A stretch of 64,000 bases of DNA from Labilibaculum sp. K2S (GCF_030372765.1 NZ_JAUCMW010000004.1:124001-188000), one strand, 5' to 3'. Shown: positions 8,145-16,471, numbered from the stretch's first letter. Notes: generated by a model not told the origin, from the letters alone. Program-made: numbers and translations.

Positions 8145-8534
8145 CTAGCCGACAATTGAATTCGCCGTATCCAACATTTCAAATGTAACTGTTGGATTTC
8201 CTATACCAAGAGCTGTATCCAGGCCTGCTGGATTATCGATATACCCTATTTTGGTGTAGCTGTACGAAGTGCTGAATGCTTCGTAAAAAAGTACAACACA
8301 GTTTTGCCCCCAAAGCATAATATCACCTGAATGTATTGTTCCCGGTTTTGCAGGTGCACTTGGCAAATTATTTGACAGGTAATGATATTTTTCATTCCCG
8401 TTTAATTCATTCATGTTGATTGTCAAGGACAGCAGTGCAACAAAAGCTTTAGCCGTTTCATTCCCGTAAGTCGATGCAACAAAAGATGTTGAACCAATAG
8501 TGATTTTTATTTTTGCTGTTTCCTTTGCTTTCAT
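8145..8534 (-). CDS. Cyclophilin-like fold protein (degenerate secreted form?)
   Basis: 129 residues as called from ATG 8534. The fold family is recognised from KIKITIGSTSFVASTYGNET, LPSAPAKPGTIHSGDIMLWG, CVVLFYEAFSTSYSYTKIGY and the closing GIGNPTVTFEM. No catalytic function is established for this family. The same frame continues upstream of the ATG as TGIIIVLIAFCT, a hydrophobic signal-peptide core, but a TAA precedes it and no ATG is present. Together with the T9SS tail remnant downstream, this suggests a formerly secreted protein that has lost both ends. It lies 52 bp downstream of the acetyltransferase gene. Confidence 0.7.
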   Translation of the reverse strand: MKAKETAKIKITIGSTSFVASTYGNETAKAFVALLSLTINMNELNGNEKYHYLSNNLPSAPAKPGTIHSGDIMLWGQNCVVLFYEAFSTSYSYTKIGYIDNPAGLDTALGIGNPTVTFEMLDTANSIVG

Positions 8535-8586
8535 TGTACAAAACGCGATTAGAACAATAATAATACCTGTCTTATAATCTTAGATT

Positions 8587-9144
8587 TTAAATCGTTTTAA
8601 TCACTTTGGCAGGAACTCCTCCTACCACAGTATTATCAGGCACATCTTTGTTGACTACTGCCCCGGCAGCCACTACCGAATTTTCGCCCACTGTTACACC
8701 GGGCAAAATAGTAGCTCCCGCTCCAATCCATGCATTGCGTTTAATAACAATTGGTTTTACAAAAAGAGCTTGGCGTTCGGCAGGGTTCAATGGATGCCCC
8801 TCGGTAATCAGATTTACTTTGGGGCCTATTAAAACATTATCATCGATTGTGATGCCTCCCATGTCGAGAAAAGTGCAAGCATTATTGATAAACACATTCT
8901 TTCCAATACGAGTGAAACTCCCGATATTGATATAAAACGGAACTTGTATCGCCGAACTTTCATCAAGCGGAAATCCTGATATTTTTTCCCAAGATTCGCT
9001 TATACGTTCTTTTGTGACACTTTCATTTAATTTTTTTAATCGTTCAGTTGTACAAGCAGCTAATGCATAGATTTGTCCATACTGAGGGTCTTTAAATGAA
9101 ACGGTTTCGCCCGCTTGTAATCTTTTAAAAACATCTCTTGTCAT
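8587..9144 (-). CDS. Sugar O-acetyltransferase (LacA/Maa/NodL type)
   Basis: 185 residues with the N-terminal Mac-type helical segment (FKRLQAGETVSFKDPQYGQI) and a left-handed beta-helix of hexapeptide repeats from about 75 onward (INIGSFTRIGKNVFINNACT, ITIDDNVLIGPKVNL, AWIGAGATILPGVTVGENSV). The catalytic histidine lies in TEGHPLNPAER at about 115. It transfers acetyl from acetyl-CoA to a sugar hydroxyl; the acceptor is not predictable. Five bases separate it from the alcohol dehydrogenase gene upstream, so the two are co-transcribed. Confidence 0.9.
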   Translation of the reverse strand: MTRDVFKRLQAGETVSFKDPQYGQIYALAACTTERLKKLNESVTKERISESWEKISGFPLDESSAIQVPFYINIGSFTRIGKNVFINNACTFLDMGGITIDDNVLIGPKVNLITEGHPLNPAERQALFVKPIVIKRNAWIGAGATILPGVTVGENSVVAAGAVVNKDVPDNTVVGGVPAKVIKTI

Positions 9145-9149
9145 CTTAC

Positions 9150-10298
9150 TTACTTTGATTTTTCAAGAACCGATGTAATCATTTCCTTGGTATAGTACTC
9201 ACTACCTAACCATAACTTTGCAATAGCCATTAGCTTATCCACAAGTGCAGGAATATCTTCCTCTGGTATGTTACCTTCTTTTAAAGTAACAGGCGTACCT
9301 ATTTTCTTATACCAGTTAATTAAAGCTTCTATTCCTGCATCTGCATTTTCCAATCCAAAAACTTTATCGGCAAAGCGTTTAAAACGCTCAGGCAGGTATT
9401 TCTTTTGATATTTCATCCAAGCCGGAACTATAATTGACAATCCTGCTCCATGCGGAATATTATACTCAGCTGACAGAGTGTGTTCCAAAAAGTGAGTATC
9501 GTATCGGTTTCCTTCAATACCCGTAAATGTACTTTGATTCAAAGCTTGTGTTGCAGCCCAGGCAAACTCACCCCTTGCATTATAATCATCAGGATTCTCC
9601 AGTAAAATTTCTGTAGTTCTAATTACCGTATTCAGTATGTTTTCGGTATGAGCTGCGATAAATTCCGGCAGATACGTTGCTGAAAAATACATGTCCAAAC
9701 TATGAGCAAAAATATCGGCTGCTGAATACGCCAGATAATCCCGGGTAACAGTGGCTTGTAGTTTTGGATTGATAACTGAGACTGTTGGGAATGTAACAAC
9801 ACCGCCAAGACTAAGTTTCTCTTTCGTTTTTTCGTTGGTTACCACTCCATAAGCATTCATTTCGCTGCCCGTTGCAGCTAAAGTGATGATGTCGAATATT
9901 TTTAGGGCTTTGGTAACTGAGGTTTTACCCACAAAAAAATCCCAAACATCGCCTTCATACAATGCTCCAACAGAAATGGCTTTTGATGAATCGAGTACAG
10001 AACCGCCACCTACAGCTAAAACAGCATCCACTTTGGTTGCTTTCGCCAGCTCTATTCCTTCGTATACCTTACTCATTACCGGGTTACTCACCACACCGCC
10101 AAGTTGCTCATAGGCGATACCTTTATCTGAAAGCGATTTTGTAACTATTTCAAACAGTCCGCTTTTTTTGATACGTTCAGAACCGTAAACGATTAATACT
10201 TTCTTTACACCGTATTCAGCGATGTATTGTCCTATGTTTTGTTCTTTTCCTTTTCCGAATTCTATTCGGGTTGGATTGTAACATGTGAAGTCTTTCAT
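9150..10298 (-). CDS. Iron-containing alcohol dehydrogenase
   Basis: 382 residues of the Fe-ADH family, close to NADPH-dependent butanol dehydrogenase/YqhD types by the opening FTCYNPTRIEFGKGKEQNIG. Cofactor binding is seen in AVGGGSVLDSSKAIS at about 95. Metal ligands are in SAADIFAHSLDMYFS (Asp and His) and in EHTLSAEYNIPHGAGLSIIV (two His). It reduces aldehydes or oxidises alcohols in the cytosol. As the first gene of the operon divergent from the AraC regulator, it is probably induced by a reactive carbonyl or similar stress; that is inference. Confidence 0.92.
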   Translation of the reverse strand: MKDFTCYNPTRIEFGKGKEQNIGQYIAEYGVKKVLIVYGSERIKKSGLFEIVTKSLSDKGIAYEQLGGVVSNPVMSKVYEGIELAKATKVDAVLAVGGGSVLDSSKAISVGALYEGDVWDFFVGKTSVTKALKIFDIITLAATGSEMNAYGVVTNEKTKEKLSLGGVVTFPTVSVINPKLQATVTRDYLAYSAADIFAHSLDMYFSATYLPEFIAAHTENILNTVIRTTEILLENPDDYNARGEFAWAATQALNQSTFTGIEGNRYDTHFLEHTLSAEYNIPHGAGLSIIVPAWMKYQKKYLPERFKRFADKVFGLENADAGIEALINWYKKIGTPVTLKEGNIPEEDIPALVDKLMAIAKLWLGSEYYTKEMITSVLEKSK

Positions 10299-10474
10299 TT
10301 ATTTTTAATTTATTGACACACTAAATTTGACATTACAAATTTGAGGTGAAATTGTCAGTAAAACATACCCAGATTACAGAGAGACTTACCATTATTACGG
10401 ATTCATATATAATGGTTAAAAACTTTGGTTATAGTTCGTTACATTTGTAAAGGAATTATTAAAAACAGAGAATC

Positions 10475-11368
10475 ATGAGTGAAGTAATAAAAATAAATAC
10501 GGTTACTGAATACAATAATTTGGTAGGGCAGGAAACTTTGCATCCCTTAGTTAGTGTTGTTGACTTCTCTAAAACAGAACCTTTTTGCTATTTCAGAAGT
10601 CAGTTAGGGGTTTATGCTATTTTTCTTAAAGAATCGAAATGTGGCAATATGACCTATGGCTGCAGTAGTTATGACTATGAAGAGGGAAGTTTAGTCTTCC
10701 TTTCACCTGGACAGGTATATGGTGTTGCAAAAGAAACAAAACAGAGGGGCGTAGGTCATGCTTTAGTTTTTCATCCAGATTTGATTCATGGCACATCTTT
10801 GGGCAGGAATATGAAAGAATATACATTTTTCTCCTATGAAGTAAATGAAGCACTTCATCTTTCGGCAAGAGAAAAGGAAATTATAAATGATTGTTTTAGT
10901 AAAATAAATTATGAGTTAGAACATGCTATTGATACACACAGTCAAACCCTAATTGTTTCCTATATTGAACTTTTCTTAAATTATTGCAAAAGATTCTATG
11001 ACCGCCAATTTATTACCCGGCGACCTGTAAACAAAGATGTATTGGTGCGCTTTGAAAAGGTAGTTGATGACTATTTTACATCAAACAATCCTCTCGAATC
11101 AGGATTACCTACAGTAAGTTATTTTGCCGAAAAGTTATTCTTGTCCTCTAATTACTTAGGCGATTTATTAAAAAAGGAAACTGGGAAATCGGCACAAGAA
11201 CATATTCAGTTAAAATTAATAGATATTGCTAAAGAAAAAATTTATGACTCAAGTAAATCAATCAGTGAAATAGCTTACGAACTGGGATTTAAATATCCAC
11301 AACATTTCACAAGAATGTTTAAGAAACAGGTTGGAATGTCGCCAAATGAGTTTCGGAATTTGAATTAG
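10475..11368 (+). CDS. AraC family transcriptional regulator
   Basis: 297 residues: an N-terminal cupin-like sensing domain (about 30-150) and a C-terminal double helix-turn-helix domain (about 195-297), with LPTVSYFAEKLFLSSNYLGDLL as first HTH and SISEIAYELGFKYPQHFTRM as second, ending in the typical FKKQVGMSPNEFR. It is divergent from the alcohol dehydrogenase operon across a 176-bp spacer, the usual arrangement for a local activator. A TACATTTG -7-type box at 10440-10447 lies upstream of its ATG. The effector is unknown. Confidence 0.92.
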   Translation: MSEVIKINTVTEYNNLVGQETLHPLVSVVDFSKTEPFCYFRSQLGVYAIFLKESKCGNMTYGCSSYDYEEGSLVFLSPGQVYGVAKETKQRGVGHALVFHPDLIHGTSLGRNMKEYTFFSYEVNEALHLSAREKEIINDCFSKINYELEHAIDTHSQTLIVSYIELFLNYCKRFYDRQFITRRPVNKDVLVRFEKVVDDYFTSNNPLESGLPTVSYFAEKLFLSSNYLGDLLKKETGKSAQEHIQLKLIDIAKEKIYDSSKSISEIAYELGFKYPQHFTRMFKKQVGMSPNEFRNLN

Positions 11369-11447
11369 CGCGTTGGCTAAACAAACAGCTCTTTTTCAAA
11401 CATTGGTTTGTGGAGTTTGCAAATGTGCTGTTTTGTGCGGTGGGGTC

Positions 11448-11699
11448 TCAATTGGTTGTGCAACGCTTACTTTTGTTATGCGTTGATTTTTTCATAATCC
11501 ATTTAATCATTTCAAGGAAGAGTTTTATTGCCAAACGAACAACAAAAGCGCCTAAAAAGCCAGCAATTACGATAGCGACTTTCTCTAAAAATTTATCTAT
11601 TCCAAATCTTGTCCATAAATCAAAAAACGTCATAATTACAACTATGCATATAAGAGCAATTGAAACAATGATTCCTGTATTTCTAAGTCTTTATTTCAT
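11448..11699 (-). pseudogene. Small two-helix membrane protein with a stop at codon 3
   Basis: From an ATG at 11699 the frame reads Met-Lys-stop (TAA at 11693-11691) and then stays open for 81 codons. It encodes a first hydrophobic helix (GIIVSIALICIVVIMTFF) and a second (VAIVIAGFLGAFVVRLAIKL) with a basic tail. An internal ATG at 11633 would give a 61-residue protein with one helix. Two well-formed helices behind the stop argue that codon 3 is a mutated Lys or Gln codon. Family not recognised. Confidence 0.45.
11450..11486. repeat. 37-bp direct repeat, copy 2
   Basis: Begins AATTGGTTGTGCAACGC and ends ATGCGTTGA; it matches 4753-4789 at 32 of 37 positions. In this copy CAACGC (11461-11466) and GCGTTG (11480-11485) form a stem. 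It overlaps the 3' end of the small membrane-protein relic. Confidence 0.5.
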
Positions 11700-11729
11700 T
11701 TGGTTTTAAATTCATTTATTCAGTCTCAG

Positions 11730-11760
11730 TCCCCGCTGCCGCACGATTTTATCGTGTGGT
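11730..11760. repeat. REP-like repeat, single arm, copy 4
   Basis: TCCCCGCTGCCGCACGATTT followed by TATCGTGTGGT; near-identical to the reverse complement of 6149-6179. It lies about 50 bp beyond the stop codon of the DUF6261 gene. Confidence 0.6.
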
Positions 11761-11810
11761 TAATAGCAAAACTAAAGGCTTCACATATCGTGAAGCCCTT
11801 GGTAGTAGTT

Positions 11811-12539
11811 TTAAACCAATTTGCTGTCTGGCTCGTTTGTTTTATGACGACGTTTTACCAATTCGTTGTTTTTATCGATTAGTTCGGCAATGGTTTTGGC
11901 AGTAGCCTCGTAGGTGGCAGGCTTTACCTTTGCCATGGTGTTCATATAACCTACCAAATTATCGTTAATTTCTATAATTCCTTCTTTCTTCAACTGACTG
12001 GCCGAAGCCAAATCCTTTTTCACGCTTTCGCCTTCGGCCTGCTGCAAGGCCAGGTTCTCGAAATCTTTTTGAGCGGTACTTAGAGCGTCAATTGTTTCCG
12101 GCACGCCCTGCAATTTGGCTATTGCGGCTACCACATCGGGCTTGCTTAAATCATTCAGTAAGGAATCAATATCTGCCGATTCCTCGGCATAATCCTCATT
12201 CTGTATACTCAAACCATACTGCTGCAATACATTCTCTACTACCAAGGCAGCTTCCTGCATGGTTGCAATGGGAATATGAACATAGCCTTCTACCAATTTA
12301 AACAGGGCTTTAATTGAACTATCGCGCACATCATCTTTTTCTGCCATTTGCGAGTAAACTTTTAGTCGCTTTAGTGCTTCAATCAGTTTGGTGTTTGTGG
12401 CACTTGTTCTTTCAATAATGGGGTTTAAAAAGGTGTCGGAACTCCAATCGTTTTTATCAAATGCTTTTAAAACAAGGCTTAGCAATGCACTTGTATCGCC
12501 ATTGCGGCTACTCGTTGAAATTTTTTTAATTAATGTCAT
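11811..12539 (-). CDS. DUF6261 family helical protein
   Basis: 242 residues, almost entirely alpha-helical by composition (heptad-like Leu/Ile spacing, many Lys/Glu/Asp), with no signal peptide or membrane segment. The pattern agrees with the Bacteroidota-specific DUF6261 family, whose function is unknown. It is transcribed away from an array of exact 42-bp repeats beginning about 85 bp upstream of its start; a similar arrangement occurs at 54-55 kb with another helical protein. A short helical N-terminal ORF (12803-12961) lies on the same strand beyond the array. Confidence 0.7.
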   Translation of the reverse strand: MTLIKKISTSSRNGDTSALLSLVLKAFDKNDWSSDTFLNPIIERTSATNTKLIEALKRLKVYSQMAEKDDVRDSSIKALFKLVEGYVHIPIATMQEAALVVENVLQQYGLSIQNEDYAEESADIDSLLNDLSKPDVVAAIAKLQGVPETIDALSTAQKDFENLALQQAEGESVKKDLASASQLKKEGIIEINDNLVGYMNTMAKVKPATYEATAKTIAELIDKNNELVKRRHKTNEPDSKLV

Positions 12540-12586
12540 AAGTTGGATTTTTTTTAAGTTCGTGATTATTCAAAATTTTGTTTTTT

Positions 12587-12840
12587 GCTTTACTCATTTA
12601 GTTTTTTCGAAATATCATTTTTTGCTTTACCTATTTAGGTATTGGGCAAAAAAGCAATTTTTCAGGCTTTACCCGTTTAGGTACTGACCAAAAAAACAAT
12701 TTTTCACGCTTTACCCATTTGGGTATTGACCAAAAAACCAGTTTTTCACGCTTTACCCTTTTGGGTATCGACCCAAAAACCAGTTTTTCATGCTTTACCC
12801 ATTTAGGCATTGACAAAAACCAATTTTTCGGGCTTTGTAC
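12587..12840. repeat. Tandem array A, 42-bp unit
   Basis: The anchor GCTTTACC begins at 12624, 12666, 12708, 12750 and 12792, exactly 42 bp apart, with partial units on either side (12587 and 12832). A typical unit runs TTTTTCACGCTTTACCCATT then TGGGTATTGACCAAAAAACC. Each unit contains a small palindrome such as TACCCATTTGGGTA or TACCTATTTAGGTA. On the minus strand it encodes 14-residue repeats of the form WSIPKWVKREKLVF. Confidence 0.9.
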
Positions 12841-12961
12841 TTAGTACCTGGGGCAACAAACTAATTAGCTTCGGTTCCAATACGGTTCTTAAAGCATCCA
12901 TTGCCTGATCAACCTGATTCTGCTCTTCGGCGCTAAGCGTAAATGAAATTTGATTCTCCAT
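12631..12961 (-). pseudogene. Small helical ORF running into 14-residue repeats, frameshifted
   Basis: An ATG at 12961 opens a 52-codon frame (MENQISFTLSAEEQNQVDQA, then MDALRTVLEPKLISLL) ending ...KPEKLVFVNA-stop at 12803. Its start matches a Bacteroidota family of about 150-residue helical proteins of unknown function. In the next frame the sequence continues for 61 codons as repeats WSxPKxVKxEKLVF, and the KPEKLVF at the end of the first frame is itself one repeat. A small indel near 12815 would join them into one protein of about 110 residues with a repeat tail. Whether it is expressed is unknown. Confidence 0.45.
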
Positions 12962-13223
12962 TTTATTTTAATTTTACTGTTAAATAATTCCTCTAATTTA
13001 TAATAAATAAGAATACCCAAACCGGCCACACCACTTACTTTTCATAACTATGTTATTTCAATTTGTAAACAGGTAATTATTCGCAGCCTTTGTACTTTCA
13101 TTCAGCGCGACAAGGGATACATTTCGCCATTTTTCGCCTCCTCACTTATTTTTTTGTGTCGCGTTCGAATCTTATTTAACTTTAGTTGATCAAACAAATT
13201 TGAACATCTAAAATCCAAATACG

Positions 13224-13643
13224 ATGGACATCAGCATTTTTACTGACAAAGCAGCAGAACCCACACCGAAAGATTTACGGGAACAATTGGCTTCGCTTTA
13301 TCCTTTATGGGAACAGATTGCCGAATGTGTTCGGAAAAAATATCCCAACCCAAAAGAGGAGTGGAACTATCCCGGTAAAAATTACGGATGGAGCTTTCGC
13401 CTAAAAGATAAAAAACGGGCGATTGTTTACCTTCTTCCCCGGCAAGGGTATTTTAAAGTGGCCTTTATTTTTGGACAAAAGGCAACGGATCAGATTATGG
13501 CGGGCGATATTGATGCAGCCATAAAAGAAGATTTGGCTGGTGCTAAAAAATATGCCGAAGGACGCGGCCTTACAACTGAGGTTCGAAATGCCAAACCGAT
13601 AAACGACATCGAAAAATTAATCGATATAAAAATTGCAAACTAG
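13224..13643 (+). CDS. DUF3788 domain-containing protein
   Basis: 139 residues, cytosolic. The DUF3788 pattern is clear: LYPLWEQIAECVRKKYPNPK, EEWNYPGKNYGWSFRLKDKK, RAIVYLLPRQGYFKVAFIFG and a C-terminal EGRGLTTEVRN. The family has a YdhG/TfoX-like alpha/beta fold without an assigned reaction. A solitary gene with its ATG at 13224; the 260-bp upstream spacer contains no other recognisable gene. Confidence 0.85.
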   Translation: MDISIFTDKAAEPTPKDLREQLASLYPLWEQIAECVRKKYPNPKEEWNYPGKNYGWSFRLKDKKRAIVYLLPRQGYFKVAFIFGQKATDQIMAGDIDAAIKEDLAGAKKYAEGRGLTTEVRNAKPINDIEKLIDIKIAN

Positions 13644-13820
13644 CCAATGTGTACAACACACAGGCAACCGGAAACGCAGCTAAAGCGAGCGCGTCAGCTT
13701 AATCAAAAAAAACGTGATAACCAATTTGGAAACATCATCACCAAATCGCATCCTATTTTGGCTTTTACTCCTCCAAATTAAATACTTTTGCAAAAAACAG
13801 AATCTATTTAGAATAGTTTG

Positions 13821-14519
13821 ATGAACCAAAAAGAAGCTCAAAAAAGTTCCCGCGGCTATGTCCCAAATGGTGCAGAAACAGAATTTACCCATTGCGATTG
13901 TAAAGAACTAATTCATTTGCTCAACAGCAAAATCCCCGCCGAAAGATCTGTCGCGGCCAGATTACTTTCCAACTGCCCCACTCAAGAATCTGTATTTGCT
14001 TTAATTTCGGTATTAAAAATAGAAACAAAGCTGTATCCCAAACTCGAAATCTGCAATTCGCTTGTAAATATTGGCTCCCTATCTATTAAACCTTTACTGG
14101 CACAATTGGGCGAAATAGGAAGCAATCAACATCAAAAAATCCCGGCAAAAGAATTCAAAAAGATCAGTTATCCTTTGCCCAGGGATATTGCAGCCCGTAC
14201 TCTTGTCCGGTTCGGAAAAGAAGCTCTCCCACTGTTGCTTACTGTACTCGAAGAAAACAAGCCTAAACAAATTTCCGAAGCCATTGATGCCATTGGATTT
14301 ATTAACTTTTACGATTCCGAACCATATCTATTGAAACACTTGCTGGAATGTTATCGTCACTCTATGGATAACAACTTACTTCAGTGGAAAATTATTCGTG
14401 CCATGAGTGGATTTCCTGAAAGCAAAACCTTCCTGCTGGATCAAAAACAACAAATTAATACGCTTCGATTACTTCAGGAAATTGACCGAAGTTTGCTGTT
14501 TATCAGCAAATCCAACTAA
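13821..14519 (+). CDS. HEAT-repeat protein
   Basis: 232 residues from the ATG at 13821 (a TTG three bases earlier is in frame but less likely). Helical repeats are visible: CKELIHLLNSKIPAERSVAA, VFALISVLKIETKLYPKLEI, RDIAARTLVRFGKEALPLLL and an ISEAIDAIGFINFYDSEPYL segment, the last two having the A/G-x-x-A-L spacing of HEAT repeats. Such proteins act as protein-binding scaffolds; partner unknown. It lies 186 bp before the sensor kinase gene. Confidence 0.65.
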   Translation: MNQKEAQKSSRGYVPNGAETEFTHCDCKELIHLLNSKIPAERSVAARLLSNCPTQESVFALISVLKIETKLYPKLEICNSLVNIGSLSIKPLLAQLGEIGSNQHQKIPAKEFKKISYPLPRDIAARTLVRFGKEALPLLLTVLEENKPKQISEAIDAIGFINFYDSEPYLLKHLLECYRHSMDNNLLQWKIIRAMSGFPESKTFLLDQKQQINTLRLLQEIDRSLLFISKSN

Positions 14520-14520
14520 A

Positions 14521-14579
14521 ACAATTACTTTCTGCAGTAAAGAACAAAAAACAATACTTCAGACAAGTAACAATTGAAT
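14521..14579. repeat. 60-bp repeat shared by two intergenic regions, copy 1
   Basis: Contains CAATTACTTTC, CAGTAAAGAACAAAAAA and TTCAGACAAGTAACAATT. The same order of blocks occurs at 20058-20117 with scattered changes. Both copies directly follow a plus-strand gene and precede a region leading to a NarL-type sensor kinase. Confidence 0.55.
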
Positions 14580-14704
14580 CCGGCTTAATGTGGATTCATT
14601 ATAAAAAATAACTTCTCTCAATAAAACAATCGTTTTCGAAAGCCTGATTTGAGAAGAAATAATACCTTTGACAGCAACAAACACACCAATTTACGGAAAC
14701 CGGT

Positions 14705-16471
14705 ATGAGAAAATCTTTAGCTAACAAGCTCCTGATCTACTTTGTCGTACTCAACTTATTATCAATACTTATTGTTGGTATATTTGCCTATACTCAGGCA
14801 AAAGATGCTCTTATTCTGCGTACTTTCAACCAGCTTACCTCCGTTCGCATTGAAAAGAAAAAACGCGTTGAAGATTTTTTCCAACAATGCATTCATGAAA
14901 TAGAAGCAAGCAGTACTCTTACATTCAGTTTCCCTTCTGAAAAAAGTAAGGTGAATCTCTCTCATCTCATTAGTGATCACCGTATTTTCACGACAGGTTT
15001 TGCCTCCTTACTTACCGGCAAACAAAATTATAAAAGCATTTACATCTATCAGTCGAATACAGTTTCTTCGGGTTTCCAAATCAAGCCAAAAACCGGTAAT
15101 CTGAGCCAAACAAAATTACAACCTGAGCATCTTCAATTGTTTGCCGGTCTGCTTCCTAAAAATGAAATTTCGGTTCAGGAACTCTTCAACACAAAAGATC
15201 AGTCAAAAACAGAAATTCTTATCTGTAAAACAATCAGCTTTCAAGAGCAACAGGTGGTTCTGGCTTTTGGTATCAATACAGAGATTATCAATTCCATTAT
15301 GCTGGACAGAAATCCGTTGAACGGATTGGGTAAATCCGGCGAAGCCTATCTGGTAGGCGAAGATCATCTGCTAAGAAGTACGAGCCGCTTTCAGGAAAAT
15401 TCAATTTACGCCGTAAAATCCTCAACCAAAGGTGTGAAACTGGCATTTCAGGATAGTATTGGTTCTGATATCTTTAAAGATTACCGGGGCGTTCAGGTGC
15501 TAAGCTCTTACAGTAAAATGAATCTGCCGGATTTAAATTGGGTGATTCTTGCTGAAATAGATCAACACGAAGCCATGATTCCCATTCGGAACTACGGAAA
15601 CTCAATGTTTTACATTCTGATTATTCTAAGTCTGCTGCTGTTGGGCGTTGTTGCCATAATTGCCAATACCATAACTGCTCCGATCCGAAAATTACGGGCC
15701 GAAACCGAGAAAATTTCATCGGGAATTTATGAACAGGTTACTGATATAAAAGCGGATGGCGAAATAATGGAATTGGTGGCCGCTTTCAACCAAATGACTC
15801 AGAAAATAAAAGAACAGCAGGAGAATCTTCAAATTGCCAAAGACCAAAGTATTTCATCGATGATAGATGGACAGGAAGCTGAGCGAAGCAGACTGGCCAG
15901 AGAACTGCACGATGGATTGGCTCAAACAATTTTGGCCATTAAAATGCGATTGGAAAATACAGCTCCTGAAAATGCGGCTGCCGTATTGGGTGAATCGCGG
16001 GAAATGTTTTCCGATTTAATGACAGAGATCAGGGGCATGTCGAATGATTTAATGCCTGCCGTTTTACGGGAATTTGGATTGAATCATGCTCTTGGCAGTC
16101 TGTTGCAGCGAATTGAAGAAAACAGTGCTTTGCATACCGATTTGCAAATACAAAATGAATTACCCAAAATCAGCAGGAAAGCAGAAACCTACCTCTACCG
16201 GATTGCACAGGAAGCAACTAACAATATTATTAAACACGCCCAGGCTAAAAATATCAACATCTGCTTAGCGCAAAAAGCAGATTCCCTGTTTTTCGAAATT
16301 AAAGATGATGGCATTGGATTGCCTCTGAATGGAATTCCTAAAAACGGCAACGGCTTATCAAATATTAAGGAACGCATTTCCATATTGGGCGGAAATGTAT
16401 TTTTAGAGGAAGAATATCCTCATGGCTTAAAGGTACAATGTAAAATTCCATTACTAAAAATATCAGTATGA
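14705..16471 (+). CDS. Membrane sensor histidine kinase (NarX-type, HisKA_3)
   Basis: 588 residues. Membrane helix 1 at about 8-28, a periplasmic sensing region of about 270 residues (Cache-like by length and position), membrane helix 2 at about 299-322, HAMP at about 323-375, then a HisKA_3 domain with phospho-acceptor His402 in RLARELHDGLAQT. The HATPase_c domain has YLYRIAQEATNNIIKHA (N box), DDGIGLP (G1) and GNGLSNIKERI (G2). It is followed after 92 bp by its response regulator. The ligand is unknown; proximity to porin and ammonium channel genes hints at a nutrient signal. Confidence 0.9.
   Translation: MRKSLANKLLIYFVVLNLLSILIVGIFAYTQAKDALILRTFNQLTSVRIEKKKRVEDFFQQCIHEIEASSTLTFSFPSEKSKVNLSHLISDHRIFTTGFASLLTGKQNYKSIYIYQSNTVSSGFQIKPKTGNLSQTKLQPEHLQLFAGLLPKNEISVQELFNTKDQSKTEILICKTISFQEQQVVLAFGINTEIINSIMLDRNPLNGLGKSGEAYLVGEDHLLRSTSRFQENSIYAVKSSTKGVKLAFQDSIGSDIFKDYRGVQVLSSYSKMNLPDLNWVILAEIDQHEAMIPIRNYGNSMFYILIILSLLLLGVVAIIANTITAPIRKLRAETEKISSGIYEQVTDIKADGEIMELVAAFNQMTQKIKEQQENLQIAKDQSISSMIDGQEAERSRLARELHDGLAQTILAIKMRLENTAPENAAAVLGESREMFSDLMTEIRGMSNDLMPAVLREFGLNHALGSLLQRIEENSALHTDLQIQNELPKISRKAETYLYRIAQEATNNIIKHAQAKNINICLAQKADSLFFEIKDDGIGLPLNGIPKNGNGLSNIKERISILGGNVFLEEEYPHGLKVQCKIPLLKISV

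Noticed and set aside
11410..11709. 99-codon plus-strand frame
   Set aside because: It is antisense to the small two-helix membrane protein, whose hydrophobic pattern is far more protein-like, and contains the 37-bp repeat.
12587..12840. Tandem arrays A, B and C as CRISPR arrays
   Set aside because: Units are directly adjacent and similar along their whole length; there are no unique spacers and no cas genes.
13140..13170. GTTCGAATC tRNA T-loop-like sequence
   Set aside because: No acceptor, D or anticodon arms can be formed around it.
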